The notes: a model not told the origin generated them from the letters alone. Counted from the first letter of the stretch, positions 12,161 through 24,814 are shown. The stretch: 64,000 bases of DNA from Buddleja alternifolia (GCA_019426215.1 CM033402.1:9115246-9179245), one strand, 5' to 3'. Made by a program: numbers and translations.

Positions 12161-12471
12161 TGAATGACAAGGATGCAACATAGTATCAATGCTTTTATTT
12201 TTACCCGCTAAACGTAGCATTGTGATTCTAGAGTTCAGGGACTTTGTGTTCTTTGTAAGAGAGAAGCATGGAAAAGAAAAAATCAATGGAAATCAATTCA
12301 AAAACCGCGAAACCGAAACCGCACCCCACCAAACCGCCTATAACCGCATAAATGGTTTCAAATCTCAAAATTGCAGTTTGAAATTTTTATTTGAAAAAAC
12401 CGCATTTGGCAATTTGGTTTGAGAAGGACTAAAAGAAAACCGAAACCGAAACCGAAACGCAATCACCCCTA
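12161..12471 (+). mobile_element. Isolated 3' end of a hAT element
   Basis: A second copy of the hAT 3' end, starting GAATGACAAGGATGCAA and ending ATCACCCCTA at 12471, closely matching about 10887-11188. It has no transposase part. Copy 3's flank diverges exactly where this fragment begins. It sits 12 bp from the Helitron 3' terminus. Confidence 0.85.
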
Positions 12472-12483
12472 CTTTAAACTACA

Positions 12484-12514
12484 CTAGCGACTGGTGCACG
12501 CCGTCCCGGCGCAC
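12484..12514 (-). terminator. Helitron 3' terminal hairpin and CTAG end
   Basis: Plus-strand stem arms GTGC (12494-12497) with GCAC (12511-12514), and GCCG (12500-12503) with CGGC (12507-12510), with a TCC loop and an AC bulge. The CTAG terminus lies 6 nt outside the stem. This hairpin is the rolling-circle transposition terminator of the family. Confidence 0.88.
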
Positions 12515-13803
12515 ATAAATTTACCTGCCTGTAAAGTTGGTCATATAAACTTGTCTTTGATTTCATCGAATTAGATAGATCTTAAATAGTAGAAATAATA
12601 TAAATAATAAGGGTATACATGTGCCAAGAGATTGAGGTTTTTATTGTACTGACTTTGTGAGCGCGATGTGAAGCACCATTTTTTTTATTTGCCTATCAAT
12701 CCATGTGAATATTAAATAGTCATGAACATTCAATTTTCTAAAAGCCAAAAAGCACACATCCAAATATAAATTGAAGAACCAAAGTGTATTCATTAAAATT
12801 CACAATTACAACGTGAAAGTAACAACCACCAAAAAATGATAGATAAACAAAATTCATTGAGCCCACTTCACAGGATCATATAATTTTCTATTTTTCATGC
12901 TGCTAACACTTAAACCCACTTGAATTGAAGCCTCTAACAAATAGGTTTCTGCAGAAAAAGACAAACAATAAAAATTAAATATAAGAGAACAAAAAGGGGT
13001 GTGATGTGAGAGAGTGAAAGATGAATAACTGTTCGCCCAAAAAGAAAAGATGAATAACTAAAAACATCTCAAACTTTATGGATGAATCACTAACCATGCT
13101 CTCAACTCTTTTCTCATAACATGTAATACAATACAGAAAGAATAGCATCTGCATTTGCAATGATTATTACGAAAATTCCATGTAATTGAATTGGAAAACA
13201 AATACAAATACAAAATCATTGATTAAGTTGAAATATCTAAACCAACAGGTAGATTTTACATAAAGTGGAGCAATAATAATTCTTCAACAATTTCCTTACA
13301 GTTTGTGCTCAACAATTCATTCATTTATATCAATTGAACTACAAAATAAAATTCAAAAAATACAAATAAGAAGTGAATAACTAAAAAGGTTAGCCGAAAT
13401 CTGAATGAGGATCATACTTTAATTCCGTGAGAAGAAAATATATGAGGATCATAAAGAAATGAGAATGTGATCGGTTCAAACTACGTCAATTTTCATCTAT
13501 TTTACATGTATCTTAAACACTCATATATCATCCTGGAAGCGCATATCGTACCTGTGATGAGATTAATTAGTGATGATGGACAGGAGTGTTATCTTATTGA
13601 AAGAATCAGAAAGCTTCTACTATTTTAGTGGTGTTAGAATTTACATACTTCTTAGATGTCTTCATGTGTCTTGTCCATAACTTTGATTGACCTAGACAGA
13701 AAATGAAAATGTACAATTAAAATTTATATAGAAATCTTCGAAAAAATTTATATGAAACTATTCCAATTGTAATGATTGTTCATTACATATTACTTTTGTA
13801 CCT
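12515..13803. other. Helitron 3' non-coding region, no gene seen
   Basis: AT-rich sequence between the terminal hairpin and the stop codon of the Rep/helicase gene. No captured exon or conserved frame was recognised. Confidence 0.6.
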
Positions 13804-16800
13804 TTATCTATTTGATTGCCTAGCTCGTAGCTTTGCAAATATTTCTTTGTATACCACATTCCTTGTGTAAATTCCCACATGACCATCAATGGAACCAGTT
13901 TTGACCAATACCTTTGTTGTTTTTTCTGAAACACCTCTTGATAAAGCTACATACAATTGGCCATGACTAAACACATGATTAGGAAGATAAATCCCGACAT
14001 TTGGAATGGTCTGCCCTTGAGATTTGTTAATAGTCAGAGCAAAGCTCAAGCGAACAGGGAATTGTTTGCGTGTCATTTCGAAGGGCATTCTTGAATCTTC
14101 CGCACTCCTCAATGGGATTCTTGGTAAAAAAAACTCTCATGCCCTTAAATTGTCCAGCTAATATTTCTGCTTCAATGAGATTTCTACCAAAACGACGACA
14201 TATAAGTCTGGTACCATTACACAAACCAATTTTTGGATCAATATTCCTGAGGAGCATGATTGGAGAACCCTTTTTCAATGTCAACTCATGAGGTGGAAGA
14301 TTTCCAGGTGAAATAGAATTCAAAAATTCAGGTAAGTACAAATTCCGCATGTCATCAGCGACTGAGTCAAATGAATAGTATGTGACTTCTTCTCTGGGGA
14401 AAGCTTGAAGAACCTTTTCATTTAACTTGTTCACATCGTTATTCAGTGAAGTTATTAAAGCTCTACTTTGCATATAATCTGCATCATATGTGTGAGAGCT
14501 TAAATCAGGAAAAGTTGTATGGATCAACTCATCAACTGAGTGTTCCTCTTGCCACGGTATAGACATAGAATCTGGAATTCGTATCATGTCATTTTCTATT
14601 GTTGGCTCCTCTCCATTACCAACTCGAAGTAAAAAATCTGAGAAGTATTGATCGTCTTGAGCTCTCATATTCTCTGACAAATGAAGAACTTTTACATTAG
14701 ACCATAATGATGACTCGACTATGCTGGCATTTATAATTTGTGACTTTGTCCCATTGATAACAACAGGTGGAACTTGTCGAAAGTCTCCTCCTAGAATCAT
14801 CACTTTTCCACCAAATGGTAGGTTCACTCCAAGCATGTCTCTAAATGTGCGATCAACAGTTTCAAATGCTTTTCTATTCGCCATTGGCGCTTCATCCCAA
14901 ATCACAGCTGATGCGCGCTCTATTAATACACACAAATCGGATTGCTTACTAAATAAACACATTGAGAGTGGTTCAAACTTGATGGGAATTTTTAACTTAG
15001 AATGTGCAGTCCTGCCCCTGGGAAGTAGGTTCGCAGCAATCCCTGATGAGGCGGTTGCCAACATGATGCAACCATTCTTTCTAAAATTTGCAAGTAGAGC
15101 TCGATAAAGATACGTTTTTCCTGTTCCACCTGGACCGTCCACAAAAAGGTTGCACTATGCTTTTGTCGTATTGCACGACTAATGACATCAAATGCTAAAA
15201 ATTGTCCAGCATTTAGAAACCTAACAGCATTCAAATCATCATTTGAAATTCTGATTGAGAGTTCATGTTCAATTACACTGGAAATTGTTCGTAAATCTTC
15301 AAATCCTTCACTTATCTGAGGCAAATCAAATTCTTTTATACTTTTTTTATGTTGATGGAGAATATCATTAATGTCATGTAGAAGTTTGTTCATGACATAC
15401 AAATTATTGGAACTGCTTCCAGATGGATAATCTTCAATCATGTGTGAGTAGTTTTCCTCCCATAACCTTCTAACTCCACTGGGCTCACAATACAACAAAA
15501 TTGTTGCAAATAGCCTTCTAAGTGCAGATGGCATTCTAAAGGTGCGAGCTTCAACTAAGCATTCCCGAATGCTATTATCTTCTTCCAGAAGGCCGTGTTT
15601 TTCAGCTGCTTGCTTAAATGTCAGGTAATGCACACCGTCAACTGTAAAAAAGTCATCAAACGACTTTGGACCTTTGACATGATTAAGGAGTAGACGCAAA
15701 TAAAACCTCTCTCCTTCATTTGGTGCCACAGCATAGATTCTTCCAATCACTCTTATACAGATTCATTTCGTTTGGAATCCATCTGTAGTATTTGGTGCCA
15801 CAGCATAGATTCATTTGGAATCCATCTGTAGTATTTCGGGAAGTCCTTATACAGATATTTGTTCTGCTCCTGTTCATCATTGTATATTCTGAAAAACTCT
15901 GTCAACATTGTTCTAGAGTTTCTTTCGTTTGCTAGCAAGTCAGAGATAGATTGATTACTATAAAATCGAACTTGTTGCTTATTAGGAAGGTGAATCTGCA
16001 AACGTACAATTGAAGGATATATTCGGCTCATCGGGAACTTGAATATTTTCCATAATGCCTCGGGAGCACAAATCCATCTTCCATCTACATATTGACTGAC
16101 TTCATCATAATTAGGTCCCGGTCTTACCTCAAATACAACGCAATCTGGTCCCTTGTACACATACTTGTACAAATATTTGATGCTTTTGATGCTGCTGCAG
16201 ATCTCAACATTTATGTGGCAATCGTACTTTAGCAACAACCAAGGGTTGTAGGGGACAACCCAACCATTGTCAACAACCACTTCCCCATTATTATCTAAAG
16301 CTACAGACCTGTTATCATTGCGTCGTTGATAAATTGGATATGAATCATGTCCTTGCACAGTGCAATCTACAAACGGTTTGGGATAGCCTTTCTTACAACT
16401 CATATTTTTCATGCATGGTGCATTTGGATTATTTTGTCCACATGGTCCGTGAATCATGTGTTTAAGCACTGCAGCATATAACTCAGGCTCTTCATCTTGT
16501 TTAGGAATTTCTGCTCTGACAATGCAGTCATAATCTTCTGGATTGTTTAACTTGTCTTCCTCATCAAATATAACCAATATATGTACATGTGGTAAGCCCC
16601 GTTTTTGGAACTCAATGACATGTACATGCGCAACAGATTTGCCAAGGACACCCCTGTGGAAGATATCTTCCTTAAGCTCTTCGTATTTTGCTCGAAAAAC
16701 TCTTGTTAACAAATCTGGACGATCTTGTGGTGTTTGTCCAGGACGGAGTTGATCCTTTATCTCTTTCCATGATGGATTACATGTAATGGTTAGAAATATA

Positions 16801-19276
16801 TCAGGCTTACCAAACTTTTGTACAATTGCCATAGCATCCTGATATCGTTGATACATATCCCGTGGACTTCCAATAAATGATGATGGCAAAATTGTACGAC
16901 GCCCGACATTACCTATAGTTAAGAAAATAAGTTTAGCAATCTAAAATATATTAAGTTTAATAGATTTGATCAGTTAATCTAAATTGTTTACCTGCATCAG
17001 TTTCCCCGGCATTGAAACAGTCTTGCAATCCTTCATACAACTCTGCTCGAATATCATTCTGGTGAAACCTAATCCAGTTTAGCTTATGAGTCTCAATCTT
17101 GACGTAATTATCAACAACATATTGTTGTAATAAACGACCTCCATGAAGAAGAATTGATGGAATAAATCCACGAATCTGAAAATTTAAATAAGAGGGATAA
17201 ATAAGACAGTTTTAAAAATAAAATTATGTAAAACTTGCTAAAATTATTAGTACCTGGAGCATATAGGCATAGTAATCACAACATGTAACTCGTCTTCCGT
17301 TAATTGATTGGTAGTCACTATACCAACCATATGTACCATACGGAAGTAATAATGGATATTGTAATGGGTCATAGTATCCTGAGTAGTCCTTGATGTTAAT
17401 GAGTTGACCACCAATAGTTTGAACGATTATATCTCTATCACTTGCATCCATTATTTCTTCTCCACCAACTAATATTGCTGCGACTTGTGAAGCTGTTGGG
17501 AGTGTGTATTGAAGGTGATTCGCTGGCCTTTCTCTAATAAGTAGCCTACAATCATAAATATCTTGACGTGTGGCAAGTTGACGGAATGTTTTCACAAATG
17601 GATTGTGTGAATCTAGTATACGCTTGATCTTTTCAATCAATTCTCTATCCAATCCGCCATTTTCCTGTAACCGGTTGTCAGTTTCATTTTGAGTGTCATA
17701 AATAAACATCTGGAGAAATCGTGGACGATTTCCAGGAACAGGTAACAAAGAGCCAATTTTATGATATATCAACCCATGGACTCTGAAAGTGTAAATCCCT
17801 TGATTAAATGCTGGTAGATTCTCATCTAGTGAAACACCCATAGATGTAAAAGAAAATACATGATTGTAAGCCCGTATGTTTTGTCTGAAAATGCGGCCCT
17901 CGGCAGATTCATCTGTAAATAAACGGAGCAGCTCTTCCGGAACTGGTATTGCGGGAAGGACCACTTTACCTCCTTTGCAGCAAAAATTTTGTGTTTCTCT
18001 ATGAAACAACTTAGCCCAACAATGAGAGCAAGTTGCTGGTGGTGGGAGCTCCAATCGAACATGGCGAGCTGGATAGAAATTTCTTGCACAGTTATGGAAA
18101 GAATTTGTCCGAATTCTTCTAGAATTTCGTCTAGTACCAATCCTTTGGGGTTCATTCTCACCATCCGAACTTGAAGAGATAACATGCTGGTTATCATCAT
18201 GATCTGCACGTGTGATATTTGAGTTTTTGTTATTATTAGAGAGATATGATAACAAACAAATAATAATTATGAAAGTTCTAATACCTTCACTATTAGAAGT
18301 CTGGGCTCTTGAAGTTGAGACTTGAAATCGGTTTGTGGATATTGACGAAAAATTACTTGGTAAAGGAATTGAGCATAGAGTAACTCTTCCATGGCCCCTG
18401 TCTACACCAGATCCTATAGAACATTTCAAAAAAGGCTATTTTTCAAATATATGAATTGATTAAAATATTGATTAAATTGAGCTAATGTTTGAATATTTTG
18501 AAGTTGAAGCTTCACAATTATTACCATTTGAAGAGGCCGTAATAGGTATAGGTATTGAGCGAGCCAGTCGATGCACTCCTTGATTTGTAGGTGAGTCATT
18601 TACTACTACATGCGAAAAACAAAACATTATGTTGACAATATCCATATTTTGAATCAAAAGAAAGTTTAGTAAAGTAACCAAAATGTAATTGAATTGTTTA
18701 ATACCTGAAGCATTTGATGTCACAGCATGTGAAGAAGATGCCTCACATGCATTACCAGATCTCAAAGACAAATTACTATGTGTAGAAGTTGATAAAGGAT
18801 GTTGTGCGTTATGTAGTCATTCTATTGACCGTGAGATGTGATTTGCATTACTTGCTCTTCGGAGTTGGTAAAGTTGTCGTCTTCTTGCATTTTGTGCTTC
18901 GCGTTGCTCTGGAGTCATAATTTGTCTTCTTTGTCTTGCTCGGATACGATTAATTTCTCTACGTTCCTCGTCTGCGTTTTTAAAATATTTCATTTTCAAA
19001 ATTGGAATCAGCGTATTAGTAAGCATGAAATTTCAATGATTATGTTGTACCTGACATTGTGAGAGTGGTCGTTGTACTTCTTTGTCTAGAGGTGTCATTT
19101 TCATTTCTTTCGGTATGTTGTTGGCGAGTTTGTCGTCTTCTTTCAAGATTTACATCTCGCTCTTCAGAAGTCATTTGATTTCTCCGCTCTCTAGCGCGTA
19201 TACGATATCTTTGTCTCATTTGTTCAGCTTGAGCGACAATGTCTTCGGCATTCAGGTGAGCCCCTTGTGAATCCAT
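13804..19276 (-). pseudogene. Helitron Rep/PIF1-like helicase (RepHel), multi-exon, damaged
   Basis: Encodes the fused rolling-circle replicator and SF1 helicase of Helitrons. Start MDSQGAHLNAED at 19276. Basic R-rich N-terminal exons (RIRARERRNQMTSEER) are followed by the Helitron_like_N region (17224-18300; ends ..RRVTCCDYYAYMLQ). The Rep domain (15753-16912) has the HUH motif GLPHVHILVIF and the YLYKYVYKG tyrosine motif. The helicase has Walker A GPGGTGKTYLY, Walker B VIWDEAPM, GGDFRQVPPVV and C-terminal FALTINKSQGQ..VALSRG. Introns inferred from GT..AG and frame: 18972-19050, a ~100-bp intron below 18704, one near 18420-18523, one near 18203-18283, 17176-17253 and 16913-16991. Lesions: in-frame TGA after NHISRSIE near 18815; micro-duplication breaking the frame at about 15721-15812; frameshift just before Walker A (about 15147); frameshift near 14100. 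Confidence 0.92.
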
Positions 19277-20651
19277 TTCTTGAAAATTGCTTCTAACAAT
19301 TGTGAATTTCCTTTATTCGGAGTGTGCAACTACAGACTTGAAGAAATAGCAAAATTCCTGGAAAAGAAAAAACAGAGAGACTCAATTGAAGAGAATTTGG
19401 TTATATTATATTTGTAACTTGAATTAAAAAGCTATAAAATGAATATCTTAACTCAGTAACTCCTATGTAATATCAGTCTGACATCATATATAGTGAGAAA
19501 CTATTGTTGGTTCGATGCCACACAGAATATGAAATCCTACTTCATTTGCATTTACCATGCATAATCCTTAAAATCAATATTGTATATGGACATAAACATA
19601 GAATGAAAAGTTCCCATGTGATGATAACCTAAGCATATCAATGTAATCATTTCTAAAATCAGCAAACCATTAACCAAAATATAACTCTTGAGTGAATATA
19701 TTAGAAACCCTTTGAGTGAGATTCTTTACTAACCTCAGTAGATGTAATCCTGTTGAGGGATTGAAAGAATTATCGCACAAAGAATAAATTATAATTCAAA
19801 ATTCTTCATTAACCTGATAACACAAAAGCTTAAATTAATCAAACTACAATTCAAAATTTCTTCATTACCCTGAAAACAAAAAAACTTAAATTAATACGTT
19901 TGAGTGAGGTTCTTTACCAACCTCAATAGACAAAGACTTATGCGGAATCCCGTTCAGGGGTTAAAAGAATTCTCCAACAGAAGCTTAAATCAATCAAAAT
20001 ACAACTCAAAATTCTTCATAAGCCTGAGAATACAAAAGCTTAAATTAATCAAAATACATCTCAAAATTGTTGATTAGTCTGAAAACACAAAAAAAATATT
20101 AATAAAAATATAACAGCGATTTCCAGAAATGAAGAAGATAACCGGAAGAGAATCGGTGGGCGTGAATTGGTGGCTGTGAGGAGGAATTGGTGAAGAATTA
20201 GTAACGGACATTAGTAAATTGCTTGCTGTGAGGAGGAATTGGTGAAGAATTAGTCACAACATTAGGAGAATTAAACCAATTTCAAATTATGGGAGGAGGC
20301 AAAGTTTAATTATAAGTAATTATAAGTAAAGAAAATTGAAAGAATTGAGTACTTACCTGCAATGTCCCAAATGCGGATTTTGAAATGTTAATGGTGGGAA
20401 AAGGTGATGCAGCGTGTTGCAGTAGGAGTTTTGCATGAGTAGAAGACGGAGATTTGTGATGGTGGAAGTTGAGAAGGTTTTTTTGCTGTGAAGTGCAAAA
20501 TTCCAGATTACCCCCTACTGGACTCAAGTAAACGGTTTTAGAGTGTTTGTATTTGTGGGGAGTCTTTTGGAATATTAAAAAAATGGTGTTTTTGGTGTAA
20601 AAACTGTCATTCTGGGTCTGTAAAGGGCCTTTTTTTTATAAATAGTATAGA
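19277..20651. repeat. Helitron 5' region with tandem repeats
   Basis: Non-coding leader/promoter side of the RepHel gene. A ~188-bp unit starting TTTGAGTGAG occurs at 19711-19898 and again from 19899 to about 20075, and CTGTGAGGAGGAATTGGTGAA is repeated near 20175 and 20228. These probably include the RepHel promoter, but no TATA box was assigned. Confidence 0.7.
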
Positions 20652-20838
20652 TATTGGTACAATTTTTTTTATTAGTATATACCTTAAAATAAGTATTTCA
20701 AATGAATTTGGCATATAAAACAGTAATACTCATGCAGTTTATGATTTTTTTGTTTCATTTACTTCTATGGTTTTCTATTTTTGTTTCAATTGTTGTTATT
20801 AATATCAATAACAATCTTCAAACCTCCCCCCACCCGCC

Positions 20839-20875
<37 letters not shown>

Positions 20876-21627
20876 TTTCATCCTTCCCCCCTAATTGTGT
20901 TATATGCCTTTTTATTTTGTTAAGAAAAAAGTACTATCTATACTATCTTTGATCACAATTACTCAATTTCGACCCAATTCTAAATTTTTAGAAGTCTTAG
21001 TTTTCTTATAGGAGTTATTGCATTCACTAATGTAGTTGAAGTTCCATGAAACATGATCTCTTAAGTTCCTACTTTTATTTTGAATTTATTCCATTCAGTG
21101 TGAGATGAAATCTTCCCACTGTTTATTAAAAATATTATCAATTTTGAAGACTTAGTCATTGTTTTTCTTTTAACTATATTTAATAATCAAATTATTTTGT
21201 AGTTCTTTATCTCCCGTTCATATTAATATATTTTAGTATTTATGTTCATTGCATTGATAAATTTTGTTGGATTATTCTATTTGCCAAATATACTCAAGCG
21301 TTGTGAACATTTTTTCCTTGGTATATTTGCATACTAACATTATGTGTACCATGTTTCTCTTAAAAACAAATTTAATTTTCCTTAAAAAGATTAACCACCA
21401 CTCTTCTTTTTCTAGGAATATGTGATATTTTTTCTTTTCATTTTTGGTCTCTTGGAGCCCAAAAGAGATGCATATTTAACTATCAAATTACTTTAATGAA
21501 CCAAACATTGTACCAAAGAAAAAACCAAAACATACTACTAGAAAGTGACATTCTTACAAATATTCAACAGGAAATGGAATATGGTTTAGGAAATAGATCC
21601 TAACTGAAAAAATCTCTCAGTCACTCC
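20652..21627. other. Intergenic with (AC)n microsatellite, no gene seen
   Basis: A (CA)n run lies at 20845-20874. The remaining sequence is AT-rich without coding support. Confidence 0.65.
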
Positions 21628-21973
21628 TCAATTACCCTTCCGATTCTTTTTGGCACCTAGAACTCTCTTCATGTTGGAGATGGTCCCATACTTCTTCACG
21701 ACAAACTCGTGTGTCGCTTCTCCAACTTTTAAAACATTGTAACAACGCTTGCATTTCACGTACCCCTCAAGGATTCTTAATCGAGAGTCCACCATGTCTT
21801 TGTGGGCAACTCTGTAGTGGTAGAGCAGTCTATTCCTTGAATGGAATGCAGTTTTGTAGTCAACTTCCTTCTCCTTCTTCCCATCCTCCTTCTCTACTTC
21901 TTTCTCCCCTTTTTTCATCTTCCCACAAGCAAGGCATGGAAAAGCTCTTTCCATGCCATGCCTGTTCTTCGGG
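21628..21973 (-). CDS. Small C2H2-like zinc-finger protein fragment, unrecognised
   Basis: A 108-residue frame from a Met at 21954 (MERAFPCLACGK..). It contains CxxC (CLAC), a Lys/Glu-rich insert, then AFHSRNRLLYHYRVAHKD, so C-x2-C and H-x4-H could make one C2H2 finger with an enlarged loop. A second pair, KCKRC, follows, and the C-terminus is basic (GAKKNRKGN). A polypyrimidine-AG acceptor (TTAACTACAG) ends at 21974, so this may be a last exon with the frame open upstream. Exon-like segments with GTGAG donors lie upstream at about 22213-22267 and 22709-22780, duplicated in the next repeat, but I could not join them in a frame that matches this one. No family could be named; it may be a gene relic. 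Confidence 0.4.
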
Positions 21974-22123
21974 CTGTAGTTAAAAAATGCACCTGTAGTT
22001 TTTTTGACAATTTAATAAGACCATATATTATCATTAGAATAGAAAATAATCATAAATAAAGCCAACAACAGCAGTCAAGTTAGTCCAATTCACTAACTGT
22101 AAACTAAATTGAAATTGAAATTC

Positions 22124-22911
22124 CAATCTCAAAACATCATTTTAACCAAAATTCAAACTCATTAAAAACCTAAATTGTAGTCAAAAGATATAGATATAAA
22201 TGAGAAACTCACCAAGCTGTGTCCAGTGCTCTCACGACTCATGAATCCATGTCCTCCATGATTCTTCTGCAATAAAATTGAAAAAATAGTGAGTATGCAC
22301 GGTTTTGCAATAATCTACACATTTTTATTCCATATATTGGCATTGGTCAAATGTTAAAATAATTCTATCTGTAGATGTTAGTATACTGCAATTCAAAATA
22401 TAGACTAATAACTCCAAGGCTTCATATTTTTCTAGACCAGAAACCTTAGAATTTTTAGTATATATATCAAATAGTTTTTCAAAATACCATTTGACCATAA
22501 TAATAGATGAGATGACTGCACCAAATCCAGACCAAAGATAACTTGGATGGTAAAATGAAAAATATTAGGAAGTTGGATGCAAATTACTCAAACTTAACAT
22601 GCTATCTTAAAACAAAACGAGTTACATAATAAAGAATCATCTCTATTGCATTGTTACACTCACATACAAATCTTAAAAAAAAAAGAAGACAAAATAACAA
22701 TAAGAAACTCACGAGTAGTCCTGTCATGAATCCATCTCTCATCCTAAGTCCATCGATTAGGCAATTTCCACGAGCATTTTACAAAATGGAAAAAATAGAA
22801 AGCCATATGAATTAAGTTGGAAGAAATGAAGTCCCTAACTCCAAATTACTCCAAAGAACGGGAAAATCCCTAACTATTCTACAAGATATTGGGGGCTTAT
22901 ATATGTAAAAT

Positions 22912-22969
<58 letters not shown>

Positions 22970-23390
22970 ACATACAAAAAAATCCTAAGAATTTAAACAT
23001 CCACAAATGACAAAGCAGAAATCCAAATTTGCACCTAATACCAACTACATTTGCTGCCTCAATCCCAACTACAAGAATTGACAAAAATTGCAAAAATATT
23101 CAACACATGACAAAAATTGGGGGTGGTTCAATCGGTTCAAACCAAACTGAACCGAACCAAAATTTCGGTTCGGCAAAATCCAGAACCAAAACCGAACCGT
23201 AAAGGGCAGGTTCGGTTCGGTTTTAACCGATTGGATTTTAATTTTTTTTTCAGTTAACCATTCGGTTAACCGAATTTCAACAAAAATAATTCACCATAAT
23301 TTCACAAAGGCAAAGAAAACGCTGAAATTGTCAACAAAACACAGAAATTGCAAACAAAACACATAAATTGCAGACAAAACGCAGAAATTA
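22124..23390. repeat. Tandem duplication, unit A (about 1.27 kb)
   Basis: Starts CAATCTCAAAACATCA and is repeated head-to-tail from 23391. It includes an exon-like segment (minus strand, GTGAG donor) at about 22213-22267, a second at about 22709-22780, a long (TA)n tract at about 22914-22967, and the GGTTCAATCGGTTC-rich hAT-like subterminal patch at about 23120-23280. No protein-coding gene is supported inside. Confidence 0.85.
22914..22967. repeat. (TA)n microsatellite
   Basis: About 27 TA units. The matching position in unit B (about 24181-24194) has only a short tract. Confidence 0.95.
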
Positions 23391-24597
23391 CAATCTCAAA
23401 ACATCACTTTAACCAAAATCCAAACTCATTAAAAACCTAAATTGTAGTCAAAAGATATAGATATAAATGAGAAACTCACCAAGCTATGTCCAGTGCTCTC
23501 ACGACTCATGAATCCATGTCATCCATGATTCTTCTGCAATAAAATTGAAAAAACAATGAGTATGCATGGTTTTGCAATAGTCTACACATTTTTATTCCAC
23601 ATACTGGCATTGGTCAAATGTTATAACAATTTTATCTGTAAGTGTTAGTATACTGCAATTCAAAATATAGACTAATAACTCCAAGACTTCATATTTTTCT
23701 AGACCAGAAACCTTAGAATTTTTAGTATATATATCAAATAGTTTTTCAAAATACCATTTGACCATAATAATAGATGAGATGACTGCACCAAATCCAGACC
23801 AAAGATAACTTGGATGGTAAAATGAAAAATATTAGGAAGTTGGATGCAAATTACTAAAGCTTAACAGACTATCTTAAAACAAAAGAGTTACAGAATAAAG
23901 AATCATCTCTATTGCATTGTTAAACTCACACGCAAATTTAAAAAAAGAAAAAATAAATAACAATAAGAGACTCACGAGTAGTCTTGTCGTGAATCCATCT
24001 CTCACCCTAAGTCCATCGATTAGGCAATTTCCACGAGTATTCTAGAAAATGAAAAAAAAAAACAGAAAACCATATGAATTAAGTTGAAAGAAATGAAATC
24101 CCTAACTCCAAATTACTCAAAAGAACAGGAAAATCCCTAACTATTCTACAGGATATTGGGGCTTATATATGTAAAATTGCATATATATATATATACAACA
24201 TAAATAAAAAATCCTAAGTATTTAAGCATCCACAAATGACAAAGCAGAATACCAAATATGCACCTAATACCAACTACATTTGCTGCCTCAATCCCAACTA
24301 CAAGAATTGACAAAAATTGCAAAAATATTCAACACATGACAAAAATTGGGGGTTGTTCAATCTGTTCAAACTGAACCAAACCGAAATTTCAGTTCGGCAA
24401 AATCCATAACCGAAATCGAATCGTCAAAGGCCCGGTTCGACTCAGTTTTAACCAATTGGGTTTCGGTTTTTTTCAGTTAACCGAATTTCGACCAAAAAAA
24501 TTCACCATAATTTCACAAAAGCAAAGAAAACGCAGAAATTGCCAAGAAAACACAGAAATTGCAAACAAAACACATAAAACGCAAAACAAAACGCAAA
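23391..24597. repeat. Tandem duplication, unit B
   Basis: Head-to-tail copy of 22124-23390. The junction reads GCAGAAATTA then CAATCTCAAA. Its right part continues uninterrupted into hAT copy 3 and is the source of, or a sister to, window positions 1-360. Confidence 0.85.
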
Positions 24598-24814
24598 ATA
24601 ACAAAGAAAAATCCACTGCAATTTCTTATCTAAGGTTTGGAAAAAGGAACGGGAGAGCAGACCCGAGCCGAGAGAAAGAAGAGGATTGAAGGAGACGGCG
24701 GTGGCGACGAGACGGCAGTGGCGACGAGACGGCGGCAGAGTTGAAGACTTGGAAATGTTGAAGAAGCAGAGTTTGAGAGAGAGTTGAGTGAGGAGCGTGA
24801 TGAGTGATGACTGA
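24598..24814. repeat. Remainder of flank A next to hAT copy 3
   Basis: Nearly identical to about 370-581 upstream of copy 1. It has a GGCGGTGGCGACGAGAC unit that is present twice here (about 24697-24735), where copy 1 has a shorter version. No gene supported. Confidence 0.75.

Larger units (their letters stand above)
12484..20651 (-). mobile_element. Helitron, near-complete, minus strand
   Basis: On the minus strand the element begins TCTATACTATTTATAA at 20651, the usual plant Helitron 5' end, and ends CTAG at 12487-12484, with a GC-rich hairpin just inside. Flanking bases read A before the TC and T after the CTAG on the minus strand, as expected for insertion between A and T without target duplication. 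Length is 8168 bp. The only large coding unit is the Rep/helicase gene; no captured host gene was seen. Coding lesions suggest it is no longer autonomous. Confidence 0.9.

Noticed and set aside
6726..12471. A single 5.7-kb hAT ending at the second 3' end (12471)
   Set aside because: The base after 12471 starts CTTTAAAC, unlike the left flank AATGAAAG, while the 11188 end gives a 6/8 match; so the nearer end was preferred.
14070..15107. Plus-strand frames opposite the Helitron helicase
   Set aside because: Antisense shadows of the minus-strand RepHel gene.
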